A stretch of 64,000 nucleotides of DNA, from NCBI GenBank assembly GCA_001887945.1, contig LDOQ01000051.1, positions 1 through 64,000 on the forward strand, given 5' to 3'. Origin of the DNA: Spraguea lophii. Lineage: Eukaryota; Microsporidia; Spragueidae. The notes under the pieces are model-generated. The model was not told the origin of the DNA, ran no database searches, and saw nothing but the letters and a program-made list of their open reading frames with translations. Within the stretch, counting starts at the first letter, position 1. Each line of letters begins with the position of its first letter. The translations under genes and the position numbers were made by a program. Positions 1 through 12,771 of the stretch are shown here, piece by piece.

Positions 1-1700
1 GCTTGACTCTTGTGGAGTAAGCTATTGCTTTCACTTATAGTGGAAATCCTGTTGGCTACCACTTTCGTGATCAGCTTGCACAGTGTTGATATCAATGAAA
101 TTCCTCTGTAATTGTCACACTTAGAAAGATCTCCTTTCTTAGGGACAGGAATAATCACTGCAGTGTTCCACTTGTCTGGCAGTACACCAGTATCAAACAC
201 TTGTGTCAAGAAGCTGAACAGACAGCGAGACATAGGAGTCATGCAGTGTTCATCTTCCTGTATCATCTTATAGAAGTCTACAGGAATCCCATCAACACCT
301 GGTGCTTTACCACGCTGAGTACTCTTCAGAGCATGTAATACTTCACTCCAAAGGAGGTCATCATCACAGCCATCCAAGACTCTTCCTACGCTCGGTCTTC
401 CCCAACAGCGTTTGCTGTGGCCATCCACGTCCTCAGCTAACACTCGAAAGTGTTTCACCCAGGCATCACAGATAGTCTGTTTACTCAGAGCTAGAGAGCC
501 GCTCTGAGGATCCACAACCGGTCTAGACACTAAGTTCGAACGCCCTGTGTTGATTCCTGTACGGATCCAACGCCAAAGCTCCTTAGAACTATCCCTTATG
601 TAGGCTTTTACACCTTTCTCTATATAAGAATTCCACTGTTTCTTTCTATCCAGGTTTTTCAACCTATCAGCGGAACACTTAAGTTCTTGATGTCTTTCAA
701 GTGAGAAACTTTGTTCTCTCCAAGTCACTGAAGACTCTCTTCTTCTATCAATCGCCTTCCGGGTTTGGTATGAATAAAAAACTCCTTTTCTTGCTTTCTT
801 CTCCCTCTTCAGATTGTATTCAAATGAATACTTCTCAATCAGAGATTGAATACTCGTTTGAGTTTCATCTATACTCTCTAAAAGATCATTGGTCCAGCCT
901 ATCTCATTAGCTATCTTCTCAATCACTTCAGTTAGCTTGCACTTTTCATTGTCAAAGACAACTCGAGTGCTGCTCCACCTCAGATGCTTGATACCAATAT
1001 CTGCAAAGACAGGTAGGTGATCTGATAGATCCCATTTCCTATTAGGTCCTTGGCTCAGAATTGAGTTCTTGTTTACGGAGATCACGTAGTCAATACACCG
1101 TCCAGATAGTCTGTTTCGGATAGATCGACGTGTGGCCTTCCGTAAGAGAAGGAACTCTTCACAGACTCCCACTCCCCGTTTACAGATTTCTCTGTATGTT
1201 GTGGATGGAAGGCTGTTCCAGTCCCCCATTAGTACAATCTCATTGTACACTGACTTGCTTTTCTCTCTTCTAATGAAGTTACAGAGCTGGTCCAATGCTG
1301 ATTCCTTTACAGCCGCTCCACAAGGGATATAGACCGAGACAACCATTATATTTAACAATCGCTTTTGGTCTGTCAATCCCTCTAATACTCCTGCTAGGTA
1401 ATATTCGGATGCCTCGTACTCTGACAGCTGAACCCACAGTTATGTCTGACCGATATTGAAAGGCCACGTGCACCTTCTTTATCAGTCATCTTACTCTCAA
1501 TGGTTATATAACCAGAAAGCCATAACTTGTAGTCTTTACGCTTCAGGAGTGTCTCCTGTAAGCAGACTATATCAGGCTTCTCCACGTCAAGGAGTCTTTG
1601 GAGATCAGGTCCCTTGTTGGACATACCAGCAATATTGATAGAAACGGATTTTAAAGACTCTCGTCTACCCGTGATCAGTCTGTCACCTATTGATGCAGAC
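1..1700 (-). pseudogene. LINE ORF2: APE-type endonuclease + reverse transcriptase (partial, one frameshift)
   Basis: The N-terminal endonuclease is recognisable from INIAGMSNKG and PDIVCLQETLL (catalytic Glu) near 1550-1640, MGDWNSLPS near 1210-1235, and SDHLPVFADI near 995-1030. A single long frame then runs without stops from about 1438 to position 1 and enters the RT: GKAPGVDGIP near 275-310 and NYRGISL near 90-110 are the N-terminal RT motifs. The catalytic FADD-type motif lies beyond the window. The endonuclease start and the rest are in different frames, with the break between about 1395 and 1440. The family cleaves target DNA and primes reverse transcription there. Known: EN-RT order. 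Seen: the motifs and the frame break. Confidence 0.85.
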
Positions 1701-2178
1701 TTCTCATTGGGGCCGTCCTAAAGACCTTAACGAGTGCTCCACGCCTTGTCAGGACTTCAGAAGTTCAGCATGGTGTTCTTGGAAACCAAGCTCATCCAAG
1801 CAGAGGTCAAACCTTCGTGCTCCATCCGGTTGTCTAGTACGTTTTACCGTCAGATACCGGAAAAAGAACCTGGATAGGAGACTCTCGAAAGACTGCACTG
1901 CAAGATAGGAAAGTTTCCATACTCCCAGGCGGACCACATTCACTCCATGTGGAGGAGTTCTCCTATGAATGGATGTCATCAGTGAACCTGCAGCATAGGT
2001 GTCCACAGGCACTCCTCGTTCCGTCATTGACCACAAGGTGTGGTTTTATCCACACCATTGTTATCTTGTTCACATGAGCTCCACAGAAGATCCTGTAATC
2101 TGTCTAGCTTCTTAGCCTCAGCCATCTTTCTAAAGATATGAGAGAATCGTTTCTCAGGAAGAGATGCATTCTTTCTAT

Positions 2179-3460
2179 CTAAGGCAGATGCCTCTTCCTA
2201 AAGCCAAGGAGTTGTTTCTCAGCCTCTACTTCAGCGGTAGCACTTATTGGATGATAATCCAGTGCTACTTGAACCTTGTTAAAGCTAGTTAAATAGCTTA
2301 TAACCTTGTCAATACTTTTTGTATTGACTGCAAGCTCCAGCTCTCCGGATGGAGTAAATCCTATATGCAGGACATGGAAAAGTGAAATCTTTCCAGCTTT
2401 CAACATGTTCCTGATCATTACAGGTCTGTTTCGTGCCACTCCTCTAAAATAAACAAGTTGGATCTTGTTTAAGTTATACGGAGTATGTCCGCTTACCACC
2501 TTCTCACATTGCTCCCTTGAGAGTTTTTGTGAGATAGCTTTCTTCTTTGCAGAAATACGCTTGGGTGGGATACTTCCCACTAGTGCCAGCTCAGTCTTTG
2601 GCATGTTTCTCTTTCAGAGCCTCGTCCACTTGACTGGTTGGTCTTACGTGGTACTTCGCTGGGCCCACGGGCTGCCTTAGGAAGACCAGGTTTGGTCTTG
2701 CCTTGGGGGGCTCTTTGTGCCAGGGAGAGCTACTAGTCCAGATAACTGGTTACTTCGGATCTTCAGAGATGACTCCCTACTCCACTGGTTCTCCAATTAC
2801 CCGTATTTTTTAGAAGGATATTGGGGCACCCAACCACTGGTGGCCTTTGCTTATTCGCAATGACCTCTTTAAGCAAGACTATTTCTTGCTCAAGCAACTC
2901 AATCTTAGCCATTAATGACTGAGTTGAAGAACAGTCCATAGCTATGCTTCTCTCTGCACCACTTCCATTGGAGTTTTTGTTAGTATTTTCTCCAATGGGC
3001 ACACCATTATTTTTACTTTTATTTTTACTTATATTTTTACTTATACTATTAAAGGGATTTTTATTAGTATTTTTCCATTTAGTTTTTTCTTTTTCACTAA
3101 TACCAATGGAGTTTTTATTACATTTTCTCCAATAGTATTAGTGTCTTGTTTTATGTTTTCTTGTTTTTTTTTTATTTTTTTCGTCTCTAAGAATAGAGGA
3201 AGGTAATACCCAGACTTCCTCTATTCTTCTTCTCTTTTTCCTATTTGCTTCTTCTCCTTCTTTTTTGGTGCAGAAAAAGATCACTGACATGCCATTTCGG
3301 ATCAGCATGTCGAAGAAGATGGGAGCCACCTCCTTCTTAACATTCTGGTCCTTGCTAAAAGGGACAGGTGTACATTCCCTAGGTGTCCCTACTCCTTGGT
3401 TAGTCTTCTGGAAACTTTTAGGGTTTTTTTCTTTTTATTACCTTTTTTATTGAGATTCAT
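2179..3460 (-). pseudogene. LINE ORF1 remnant (several frameshifts)
   Basis: Three coding segments in different frames follow one another upstream of ORF2: 3138-3460 (basic, starting near an ATG at 3460 and broken near an A-rich homopolymer), 2763-3002 (ends in a Leu/Ile/Glu-rich coiled-coil-like stretch) and 2179-2604 (141 codons). Between the first two lies a low-complexity segment containing near-repeats of an ATTGGAGAAAA-type unit. The position before an EN-RT ORF and the basic, coiled-coil composition fit an ORF1 nucleic-acid chaperone, but no RRM or zinc knuckle is obvious. A further open segment at 1749-2036 could be its C-terminus or the inter-ORF region. Confidence 0.55.
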
Positions 3461-3700
3461 GATGTTTTTTTGTCGTTATTAATCTCAAAACACTCTTTTT
3501 CTTCCTCCGTGCAATAGATATATCTTTAAACAATTGATCTCTATTGCTGTCTTGGGGTTTTTCTTCGTGTTTAGGCGACTTGTTCTCTCACAAACCATTT
3601 CACTTTTTCTACGTTTCTCTGTTTTTTACTTCTCCTCTTGTTTGAGTGTGTGGGTGAGATATCTTTGTTTCTTTTATTCTTCTTCTTGATTTTTCAGCTT

Positions 3701-6700
3701 TTCAACATTAAAAAAATACACGTGTTGGGAATACAGACTTTTCTTTATTCACATCTAATGTCCATCAATAAAGAGTATTTGGAACGGAATTGTGATACAA
3801 AACCATGAATCTCTTTATGATATATTAGATATTTTGAAAAATACGAGAATGAGAACAAATTTTTAAAATAAGATATAATTGGCAGACGACAAACGTTCTA
3901 TATATTTTGAATTTAAAAAACCTAAACTTACAAAACATAACGCGTTGGTTATAGATGACATATTAAGATAACACAGATTATATAATATCAAATGTTGATT
4001 ATTCATAATTATATTTAAAAATATATTCTTATTTATCTATATGATTGTGAAAGCTAGGAATAAAAAAACGTATAAAAATGTTTTTCAGGTGTGATGTGAT
4101 TTAATAGTAAGTTTAAATAATAAAAATATTATAATAACTTTTGAACCGGGATCATATAAATAATTTAATATCAAAAACGTCATAATTCTAGGTATAATAT
4201 ATATTATTTGCATTTTATAAGATAATTATGAAGAAGAATCAGTTTGGTAATCCAAAAAAAAATTGTATTTGAATAATGAAATTTTAAAAATATAATAAAA
4301 ATGTTTTTTTGTATTTTTGTATTTTTGAAAGTTGGTGGCGTGGTATAAAATTATTTGATTTTGAAAGAATGATTTTAAGCCAATATAATATATAAAAATA
4401 ATTGACTTTAATGAATATTTGAAGTTATATATATTGGAAATATATTTATACACATTATTTTCATCAAAATTTAACATCTGGTTTTTAAGCACGTATCTGA
4501 GAACAAAGAATTGACAAGAATTATCAATAATGTCGAAGTTTAACATAAAAATAATCATTAAAACGGGTGTAAATATTACCTAAAACTGTCAACGGCTTGT
4601 AGTTGACTTCCCTATTGGGTTAGTTTCATCGATTTTTGTGGTTTAGAGCATGCCTAATATGTTAATCATCTTGGAAAAGTCGTCAACAAAACAATATACT
4701 TCTTTTTTTATGAATAACCAGATCAAATAAATAAAAAAAAATATATAATTATTAAAAACCACATTTAAATGAGAAGCAAGGTTGTTTTTTTTGTATTTTG
4801 TTTTTTTTAAACATTATTCTGTATTAAAGAAAATTATTATATCGTCGAAATATAATATTACAAAATTATAGTTATTTTTATTAAATATTTTATTTATTCT
4901 TTTCCATAATACAACTTAAATATTATATAATATATATGGAAAATTATTAAATCCTCAAAACATCTTCCAAATCCAAAACAGTTTTATATTTATTTTCTTT
5001 ACCATTTATTTGGTGGTAATCATTAATTGCATCAATAATTGAAAAACAAATTTTCTATAATATGTTTGATGATACTCATATGTTTGGAGTGACGTATCTG
5101 TTTTTCATTGTTATTTCGTTCGGAATCATATAACAAATACGCATCTGGAGATGTAACACTTTTTTTTCTTACGGGAACTATTGTGGTTCATAATGATTTG
5201 TTTTTTAGAAAATGTTTTACATTATTTCCTGTTTTATTTTTAAAGTCATATGTATTCTTATAGTATTAGCATAAATTTATATTAATTTCTGCGTTAAAAA
5301 TGACATTATAGCTTTAAAAATTTTATCCGTGTGATTTTCTGGCATAGTTATATTTAATTTATTTATAAGTTTGACTGTTTTATATAGCTTGAAGTGTTTA
5401 AATATTATTCATGATGATATATATTCACATATTGTTTATTTGTGTGATCATGTGTTATTAATGGTAAAAGTTTTATTTGTTTCCCGTTGATTCTTATAAC
5501 TTAATCTCTGCTAATACTTTCAATTAGGACATCTGCTTTTGCGATTGTTGTTGATTTTATTATATTTATATACCTTTTTAATTTCAAAATGAGAATAATA
5601 AATGCATAATAAATACAAATTTATTAATTACGAATATATCCAAAAACATAATAAAAAATTCATAAATATAAGTAAAATTTTGAAAATTAAAAAAATGTTT
5701 AATTTAAGTTGTTCGCTTAAGTTAAATATTTTTTTATATATTATATTCACTTTATTCGGCGTATCATTATAAAAGTTATTGAGGAAATCATTCGAATTTT
5801 TATTAAACTTTTCAATGGTTGAATCAATATGCTTTTTTAAAGTCTGTTTGGTGTCTGTATTCGGTCTGACACTGACCATCTTATTCTTCAAAATGTCCAA
5901 CATGCTTTATATAGGTTTAATTATAGAGAATACGATGGTAAAAATAAAACACCAATATTTTTTTCTAATAAAAAAATTTCTAATGCTATTTACTGGATAG
6001 AATTTAACGTTATCGATTATTAACACGGAATCTCTTACGAAAACAATTACATCATAAAACATTTATAAAAATAATAAAAATTCTTATGTATTAGACGTAC
6101 TATCAGTCATCTATTTTTAATAATATTAGAAAAGAGAATATGGCATATGGGTATATTTTTTGATATCCTTAATATGTATTATATACAATATAATTCTTAT
6201 TTATAAGATTATATTCATAATCATGGTTCGTTTGAAGATTAAATTCACACATATCAAGGTATAATAATGTTTTATTAGTCATGCCACAAAGGACAGAGTT
6301 AGACCTTAATACAGACTGTTTATGATCTTAAATAAAATTATTAAAGATTTGGGCGTTTCGTTGTCAAATCATTTTCCTTGAATTATCAATTTAATTGATG
6401 CGTTGCTGGAAGCAAAAATTTTACGGGTTAATATTTCGTTTTCTGACGTGTTTTTGTATTTGTTTTCTTTTTTTTTTGAATAGTTAGAGAGTGGCAAGTT
6501 CTCCTCTATTTCCAAATATCTTAAGAGTTTATAAAAATATTGATATTTAAATTGGTGGTTCAATCAAGCCTTTAGATGTTTTATCCCTTTTTTAACCTAA
6601 TTATTTGGTTAAACAGCATTTTAATTAAAACGACTTTTATATGATTCGCCATAAGGATTGGTAACTTATAAAAGAAGAATATTTATTGGTAAACATTTTT

Positions 6701-9700
6701 ATTAGTATTTGTTATTTTCAAATTTTTACCTTTATTTTTAAATACTTTTGTAATATTCTATCTCTTCTTTATTCAATATCTTTTTTAAAAAATTCTGGTA
6801 ATATTATTGGCATAAATAACAATTGTAATCTTAGCGTTAACAGAAGAAACTGGTTAGGTTCTATTGGCCTAAATTCTGTTATCGTTGGACCTTGCCTTTT
6901 TATATTTTAATATAACTGATGTTCTTACAACAATATTTCTTTTCATTTGGTTTTTATTATCGGCCAAAAATTATCCATAAGAATTAACATATGATTATAA
7001 TATGTCAATCTCTAAATTTTATGTTCCTGAAATTCCTTATCTTCTAAAACTTGTTCCAAATAAGAGTATCATGAAATATTTTTAATAATTCGAACAACTA
7101 GTTTACCATGTATTTTTTGCCTATTTCAAATGTTCCGTTACACGCACTTGGTTTCCTTTTCTTAAAAAAGCTTATTTTAATTTAATGATATACTAAACCT
7201 ATATTACTTGTAATTCGTATCATATGCATTTGCGAATTTTGATTGGTAGATATAATAGGACACCTTCTTACAGGTAATGATCTTCCTTTTTCTCTGGCCA
7301 TATGAAAATTTAAATTTTATCTAATCCATAAAAACGATTGAAGACTTTAAATTGAAAATTTAGAATCTTTCGTTATATATCTTTCGCTTTTCTTTAAATT
7401 TCTTCTTTCTGACTCATATTTTATCGTTCGGTTGTATATAACGTTATATCAAAATGACGGATAAGTCTTTTTTAGAAATATCAAATTTGAATTTATTCCG
7501 CATGATTGTTTGAAACTCACCAAAAGTAAGTCGGGGTTCTCTTCTATCGTCTTTTCGTTTTATTTTTATGATTTTTTATCATCTTTTCAAAGCGCTTCCA
7601 CTTCTTGTAACCATTTATAACTGATGGATATGTAAATATTAAAGTTATTCTTAAAGAACTTTCAATCATATTTTATTTGAAAGGATGTTAAAATCTGTGC
7701 ATTTTTTGTCTCACTTCTTTTCTTTTTCCAATTTTCTCTTGTAGGCAAAAAATTAAAATTTATATTTTGAAATTAAAGGATATAAAGAAGAGGTTTGCAT
7801 GTGTATTTGTTTGAAACGATAAAAACATTACACTTGTTTTTAACAATATTTTCACCTGTATTTATAAAAAAACCGTATATATAATAATATTTAACTTTTG
7901 TTTTAGATTAACAGAATGATGATCAATTTAAAATTTTATTATTTATTTCTTCATCATTCCTGTTCTCCTTGTTTCTTATTGTCTTTTTATTCGCATTCTA
8001 TAATTGTTTTCTCTGACCCGTTGGTATCAATTGGTTGATTATTTTGCATTCATTTGTTAATTTCCAAAAATAATATTTTTGTATGAACTCTTCTAATTAT
8101 GTATGTTTTATACCGTATTGGTTTTATTTATTTTATTCTAAATCCCGATATTTTATAAAGTTTTATAAAAAAAGATTATTGAGATTTTCTAAATTTTTCT
8201 TTTCGGTAAAAACTGTTATTGAAAGTAATCAGGGTTTTAAAAATATTAAAAGAAAATACTAATATTAAAACGTCTAAAATAACATAACTAAATTTTTAAT
8301 TTTAATATTAAATTTTTAAACAGTGATTTTGATTTTTTTATGAAATGTATTTCTTAATATTGATTCCTTTTGATTTTATGTATCTTTTTAAATATTTTCA
8401 TAAGTTTCGATGTTTTATGTATGTATATTTCGATTATTTCGATCTAAAAAGTTTTTTTATATTTTATTGTATTATACTAAATCTTAATTTTTTAAGGCAA
8501 ATATAACATTTCCATTCTTTTGTAAATATTACAATGCCTTTCTTCGGCTATTTTTAATTGTTTTTTTCGAGTGTATTATTATTTCTATGCTGAACTACTT
8601 CAAAGATGTTCATTAATCTTGTATGAAATTGCATAAACACACCATATATTTCCAACCAATTTACCTTTATTGAATTTACGCTTAGTAACACGACATTCAT
8701 TCATCTCACCATCATTTTTCTTTCCAAATTTTCGCTTTTTTTTCTTTGTATAATATCATCTTTGTTAAGGTAATTACACAATCTATTACTTATAATTAAT
8801 GATATATTAATTTTATTAGTGTTTCTTGGAATTACTCATACATTATAATCAGTATGTTTTAAAAGACAATTTTATATTTTCAAAAACCGACTTTTTTGAG
8901 TTGGTTTGGGGCTCGCCTACTGAAAACGGACACCATATAAATGTACTCCTTACACAAAAAATATATGAAATTCTATACAAAATGTATTTTTATTCGATTA
9001 ATAGCATATTAATAATTTTTGGGATATTTCTATATATTCATTTCTTGAATATCCTACGATATATCTTCGATGAAATATATATTGAATTACTCAGTTATCT
9101 ATATTTTGTCAGATAGTTATACCCTTTCTTCTCATACATCATTTAGGATGAATCTGACATCTCCAGTGTTATTATTATGGGGTCCGTCGATTAACACAAT
9201 CTTCCGAATGATTACCAATCAAATATCTAAATCCTAAATTTTCACAGGCATCGGGATAAGATGGACGGATCATCTGTTTTAACAATAATGTTAATATAAA
9301 CAATATCTCTACTGTATTTGATAATGTTTCAATTCTTTTATTTGAGATACCTTGTAAAAATAACTTTTAGGATCATCGTTCTTAATACAGACTTACCATC
9401 CACATCGTGTTTACTAATTTACCATCGACCTTTTTCTACAGATAATTATCTTACTAATCTGTACTGCATTATCGTTTAAACCTTCGTAAAATAAAATTTC
9501 TTTTTAAATAACTTTATAACAGTCTATTAGTTTTTTCGATATTACATATGATGATATGAGATAAACCGACCTATTAATATAAATATTTATAAGTTAATCT
9601 ATAAAATAATAAAAATATCTCAAGTGAATATTTTAGTAATAATATATTTGTAATGACAACATTTTTATTCTTTGCAACCATAATATCTATATAATATATT

Positions 9701-10440
9701 TTTTTATTTTTATTTAGTATTGTTGGTTTACGTCTTCCATTATAAGGTGATGTAATATATGATTTGTATTCTACCTATATTTATTTCCTATTGTAATAAA
9801 ATAACTTTAATTCTTCAAAAGAAAAAGTGTATTTTGAATATTTTTATTATTATTTATAAGGGTGAGTTTCTTCTCTTGCTTTGATATCGAAGATGGACAC
9901 CAAAACCCCTTAACCTTAAAAAATATCCACTTCCTAGCAATATTAAGGAATTTATATTTGGAAGGACTAATTAATCACATAAAAGAATTTATTTCCAATT
10001 TTGTTCGGAAAACAAAATTTCTATTCACTCCGTTAAAATGGAAAACAAAAAAATAAAAGAGACCATGCCTATGACTGATCCACGTGAAATTTTTTTTAAT
10101 CATTAATAAGGTTCTAAGACAAGAAATATCAGGATTTTTGTGGAATCCTAAATTCCCATCCACATTCACAGTACATGATGAGAATTACCAGAATATTGTG
10201 CCTTAATTTTCAATGTTTTGATACCGAATAGATATTATATTAAAGGCAATGATTTATTACGAGATAAGTCAAATATGGGTGGATAACACATAATGGCCTC
10301 GGGAAATTGAAAGTGTCCCGGGATAGTGCAATATAGATTTCCTTCTCTGAATCCCTAACTTCAGAAGACGGCTGGGCCTGCCAGTCCAATTCATCATTAA
10401 ACCAAGTAATCTTAAAATTATGTATTATTATAAGATACTC
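3701..10440. other. Gene-poor AT-rich DNA
   Basis: No ORF here has recognisable motifs, a C-triplet start context or coding-like composition. The longest open stretches (110 codons at 4226-4558 minus, 96 at 8826-9116 plus, 91 at 5628-5903 minus) are what AT-rich DNA yields by chance or are too decayed to identify. A patch at about 10260-10400 is richer in GC than its surroundings and may be the edge of an old insertion. Confidence 0.6.
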
Positions 10441-10444
10441 TTTA

Positions 10445-11355
10445 ATGCTACGTAATAAATTATTACAAATCGAATACAATACTACAACTGGGAATTCGGA
10501 TATACAAACTCCAGATATAAATCGAAAAGAATTTGAAGAGTTAAAAAACATGACAAATAAAGAAATTGTCAGTCTTTTCCAGTCAACTGGAATGCTTCCA
10601 CAAAGATATAGATGTCGTGGATGTAATAGAATATTAACGGCGGTGCATTGGCAAAATAACAGATCACCTAGATTTCGATGTAAGTTTGGCGATTGCCAGA
10701 ATAAAACAAATTATAATATATTAAAAGATATCATATTTAATGGTACAAAGCTACAGTATGGGGAGGTACTTGAAATACTTATCAGTTTAGCTGTCGAAGA
10801 ACAGTAGCTGATAGCGCAGAGACTCTTGGCCATAGTAAAACAACTATAATGAGTTTTTATAACTTTTAGATCAAGTTTGACGTATTTCTTTGAAAAAACA
10901 TCTGAGAAACTAGGTGGAGCTGGGATAATAATACATTTTGATGAAACTCCAATGCAATAAGACATGGAAATACTGGAGCTATTAGATCTTCAAACACTGT
11001 TTGAGTTGTTGGTGCGGTGGATATCCACAGTAGGAAATGTTTCTTGTCATTTTTACCATCGAGGTCAAGAGAAGATTTATTTAGATTTTTAGAAGAGTGG
11101 ATTTGACCAGGATCTGTAATACACACCGATTCCCACAGATCGTATTTAACATTATCTTCTTTGGGATATACGCATTTCACGGTTAACCATTCGAGAGAGT
11201 TAATATCAAGGACAGGAATACATACCAATTGGATTGAAGGTATTTTGTGTATTCTTAAAAAATTAAGAAGGAAATATGACACAAATTGGTCGGGTGTGGA
11301 TAATTTAAATATTTTTTTATCGGGATTTTGTTTTAGATATACATATGACAGATGA
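10445..11355 (+). pseudogene. Merlin / ISXO2-like DDE transposase remnant
   Basis: The first 120 codons (10445-10804) contain a CRGC...CKFGDC zinc-ribbon-like segment as at the N-terminus of IS1595/ISXO2-type transposases. Further downstream, in shifting frames, are IIIHFDETPM (first catalytic Asp, near 10930-10960), a VIHTDSHRSY-like stretch (second Asp, near 11115-11145), and FTVNHSRELI...GIHTNWIEGI (third catalytic residue, near 11176-11250). In-frame stops (for example near 10805 and 10960) and frame changes show it is dead. I could not find terminal inverted repeats around it. Confidence 0.8.
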
Positions 11356-11696
11356 GACGAAAAGCAGTATTGAAACTTCTATATGTTTTAAAATATGTTA
11401 GGAATAAATTTTATTTTATCAAAATTTTTTAATTTTTTCTGAGACCATTATTCTATTATCAATCCGTCAAATATAATTGTTGGCACAGAAAAAAATATTT
11501 TTTAAGAATCAAAAATAATCGATATGAATAAAGAAGTTGAATGTGTTCTAAGATATCGAAATGATTTATGAGTAATAAAAAAATTCCTTTGTGTGATTTG
11601 GAATTGACTAGTTTTATTGTACAACAAGAAACAGAGTTATTATCAATTAAAAGAATGTTGTGTAAAGTAACCACAAAAGATTGTCAAGTTAATAAT

Positions 11697-11873
11697 TGTT
11701 GGATGTAATGACATCCAATACAAATTAGTTGCAAAAGTTAAATACTTATGTAACGGAAATGGCAAGTAAAACATGGTTTCAAAGCATGTATAAATATTGT
11801 CAGTTAAATAAATTTTGATGTCTTTATTTAGCTGTTTCTAAAAAATGTCGCCCAGCTACCCAAAATCCCAAGA
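11697..11873 (+). repeat. 5' LTR
   Basis: 177 bp. It starts TGTTGG and ends CCAAGA, an imperfect terminal inverted repeat (5 of 6). It is followed by a perfect hairpin CTAGTAC-GCCG-GTACTAG at about 11874-11891, at the place where a primer-binding site is expected; I could not match it to a tRNA 3' end. Confidence 0.9.
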
Positions 11874-12059
11874 CTAGTACGCCGGTACTAGAAGATGCTG
11901 TTTCTTTTATAGAACCAGGCTGTCTTTCTAAAAGTTCACGTTCACAGAAACTTAATGACAGTGGTAGAATTTTAAGCGGCACCAAAGGAACAAGATTATT
12001 CAAAGGCATGAGTGCTGAAGAAGCAAAAATCCAAATATATATTTTGGAAGGTAGTATAG

Positions 12060-12590
12060 GTTTCTCAGAGATGAACACGAGAGAAAAACAAAGTTAAAAA
12101 TAGAAGAATTGATCACAGATAGTGGAAAAGAATTTTGTAACACCAAAGTAACAAAATGGTGCAAAAGCAATAATGTCAAACAACACTTTGCTATACCTTA
12201 CTACCACCAAAGTAATGGGCGGTAGAAAGGTTAAACAGAACTATCAGAACAGCCCTAACCAAAGATAAAACAAGAGACATCAAAAAGACACTTATGATAT
12301 ATAATAATAACATTCACCGTGCCATAAAAATGAAGCCAAACGACGCCTATAAAGAAATAAACCAAAAGGTTGTTCTCGAAAACCAAAAGAAATATATGAA
12401 AGAATTCAAAACAATAGAAGAAAAAGATAAATTTAAAATTGGAGACCTAGTCTACATCAAAAATGAAACAAAGAAATCAAAGGTCGATCCGGAATATAAT
12501 GAAATAGGCATGGTTACGAAAATAATTATGAGGTCATTCTTCCGAATGATAAGTTGTGTATAAAACACAAGACCCAGCTTAAGGGTAAGC
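12060..12590 (+). pseudogene. Integrase remnant of the LTR element
   Basis: The translation gives EELITDSGKEF (second catalytic Asp of the rve core), AIPYYHQSNG, then a one-base frame change, then VERLNRTIRTAL (catalytic Glu), and continues as the open segment 12294-12560 with FKIGDLVYIKNETKKSK, the C-terminal integrase module typical of Ty3/gypsy elements. The first half of the integrase is deleted. The short open stretch at 11885-12095 upstream may be the beginning of gag. Confidence 0.85.
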
Positions 12591-12597
12591 GGGGGAA

Positions 12598-12771
12598 TGT
12601 TGGATGTGATGACATCCAAAACAAATAAGTTCCAAAAGTCAAACACTTTTGTAACAGAAAGGACATTTAAAACATGGTTTCAAAACATGTATAAATATTG
12701 TCCGAATAAATAAAAGATATCTTTAACAAATAATTTTAAAAAGGGTCGCGCAGCTACCCGAAATCCCAAGA
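12598..12771 (+). repeat. 3' LTR
   Basis: 174 bp, clearly similar along its whole length to the 5' LTR but with many substitutions, mostly toward A/T in the 5' copy. The visible divergence between the two LTRs says that the insertion is not recent. Confidence 0.9.

Larger units (their letters stand above)
1..3700 (-). mobile_element. LINE (non-LTR retrotransposon), 5' part, truncated by window edge
   Basis: Read on the minus strand, this stretch gives an ORF1-like region followed by an endonuclease and the start of a reverse transcriptase, the order of APE-type non-LTR retrotransposons. It is clearly richer in GC than the rest of the window and returns to the AT-rich background near 3.6-3.7 kb, so the 5' end is placed there only roughly. 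The 3' end, most of the RT and the tail lie left of position 1. Both ORFs carry frame breaks, so this copy looks inactive. The clade is not assigned. Confidence 0.85.
11697..12771 (+). mobile_element. Deleted Ty3/gypsy-like LTR retrotransposon
   Basis: Two direct repeats (11697-11873 and 12598-12771) share a TGTTGGATG start and an AATCCCAAGA end. They flank about 725 bp holding an integrase remnant, and are bordered by a 5-bp target duplication ATAAT (11692-11696 and 12772-12776). A purine-rich tract (GGGGGAA, 12591-12597) lies directly before the 3' LTR. Most of gag and all of protease, RT and RNase H are missing, so this is a non-autonomous deletion derivative. Confidence 0.92.

Noticed and set aside
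4226..4558. 110-codon minus-strand ORF
   Set aside because: Composition is only Asn/Ile/Phe/Tyr/Lys as expected from AT-rich DNA; no motif, start context or neighbour support.
5628..5903. 91-codon minus-strand ORF with a hydrophobic C-terminus
   Set aside because: Could be a small tail-anchored protein, but it sits in a decayed gene-free region without a C-triplet and cannot be supported.
9862..10056. 64-codon ORF near the first Merlin remnant
   Set aside because: Does not start at ATG, has no recognisable motif and cannot be joined to the transposase.
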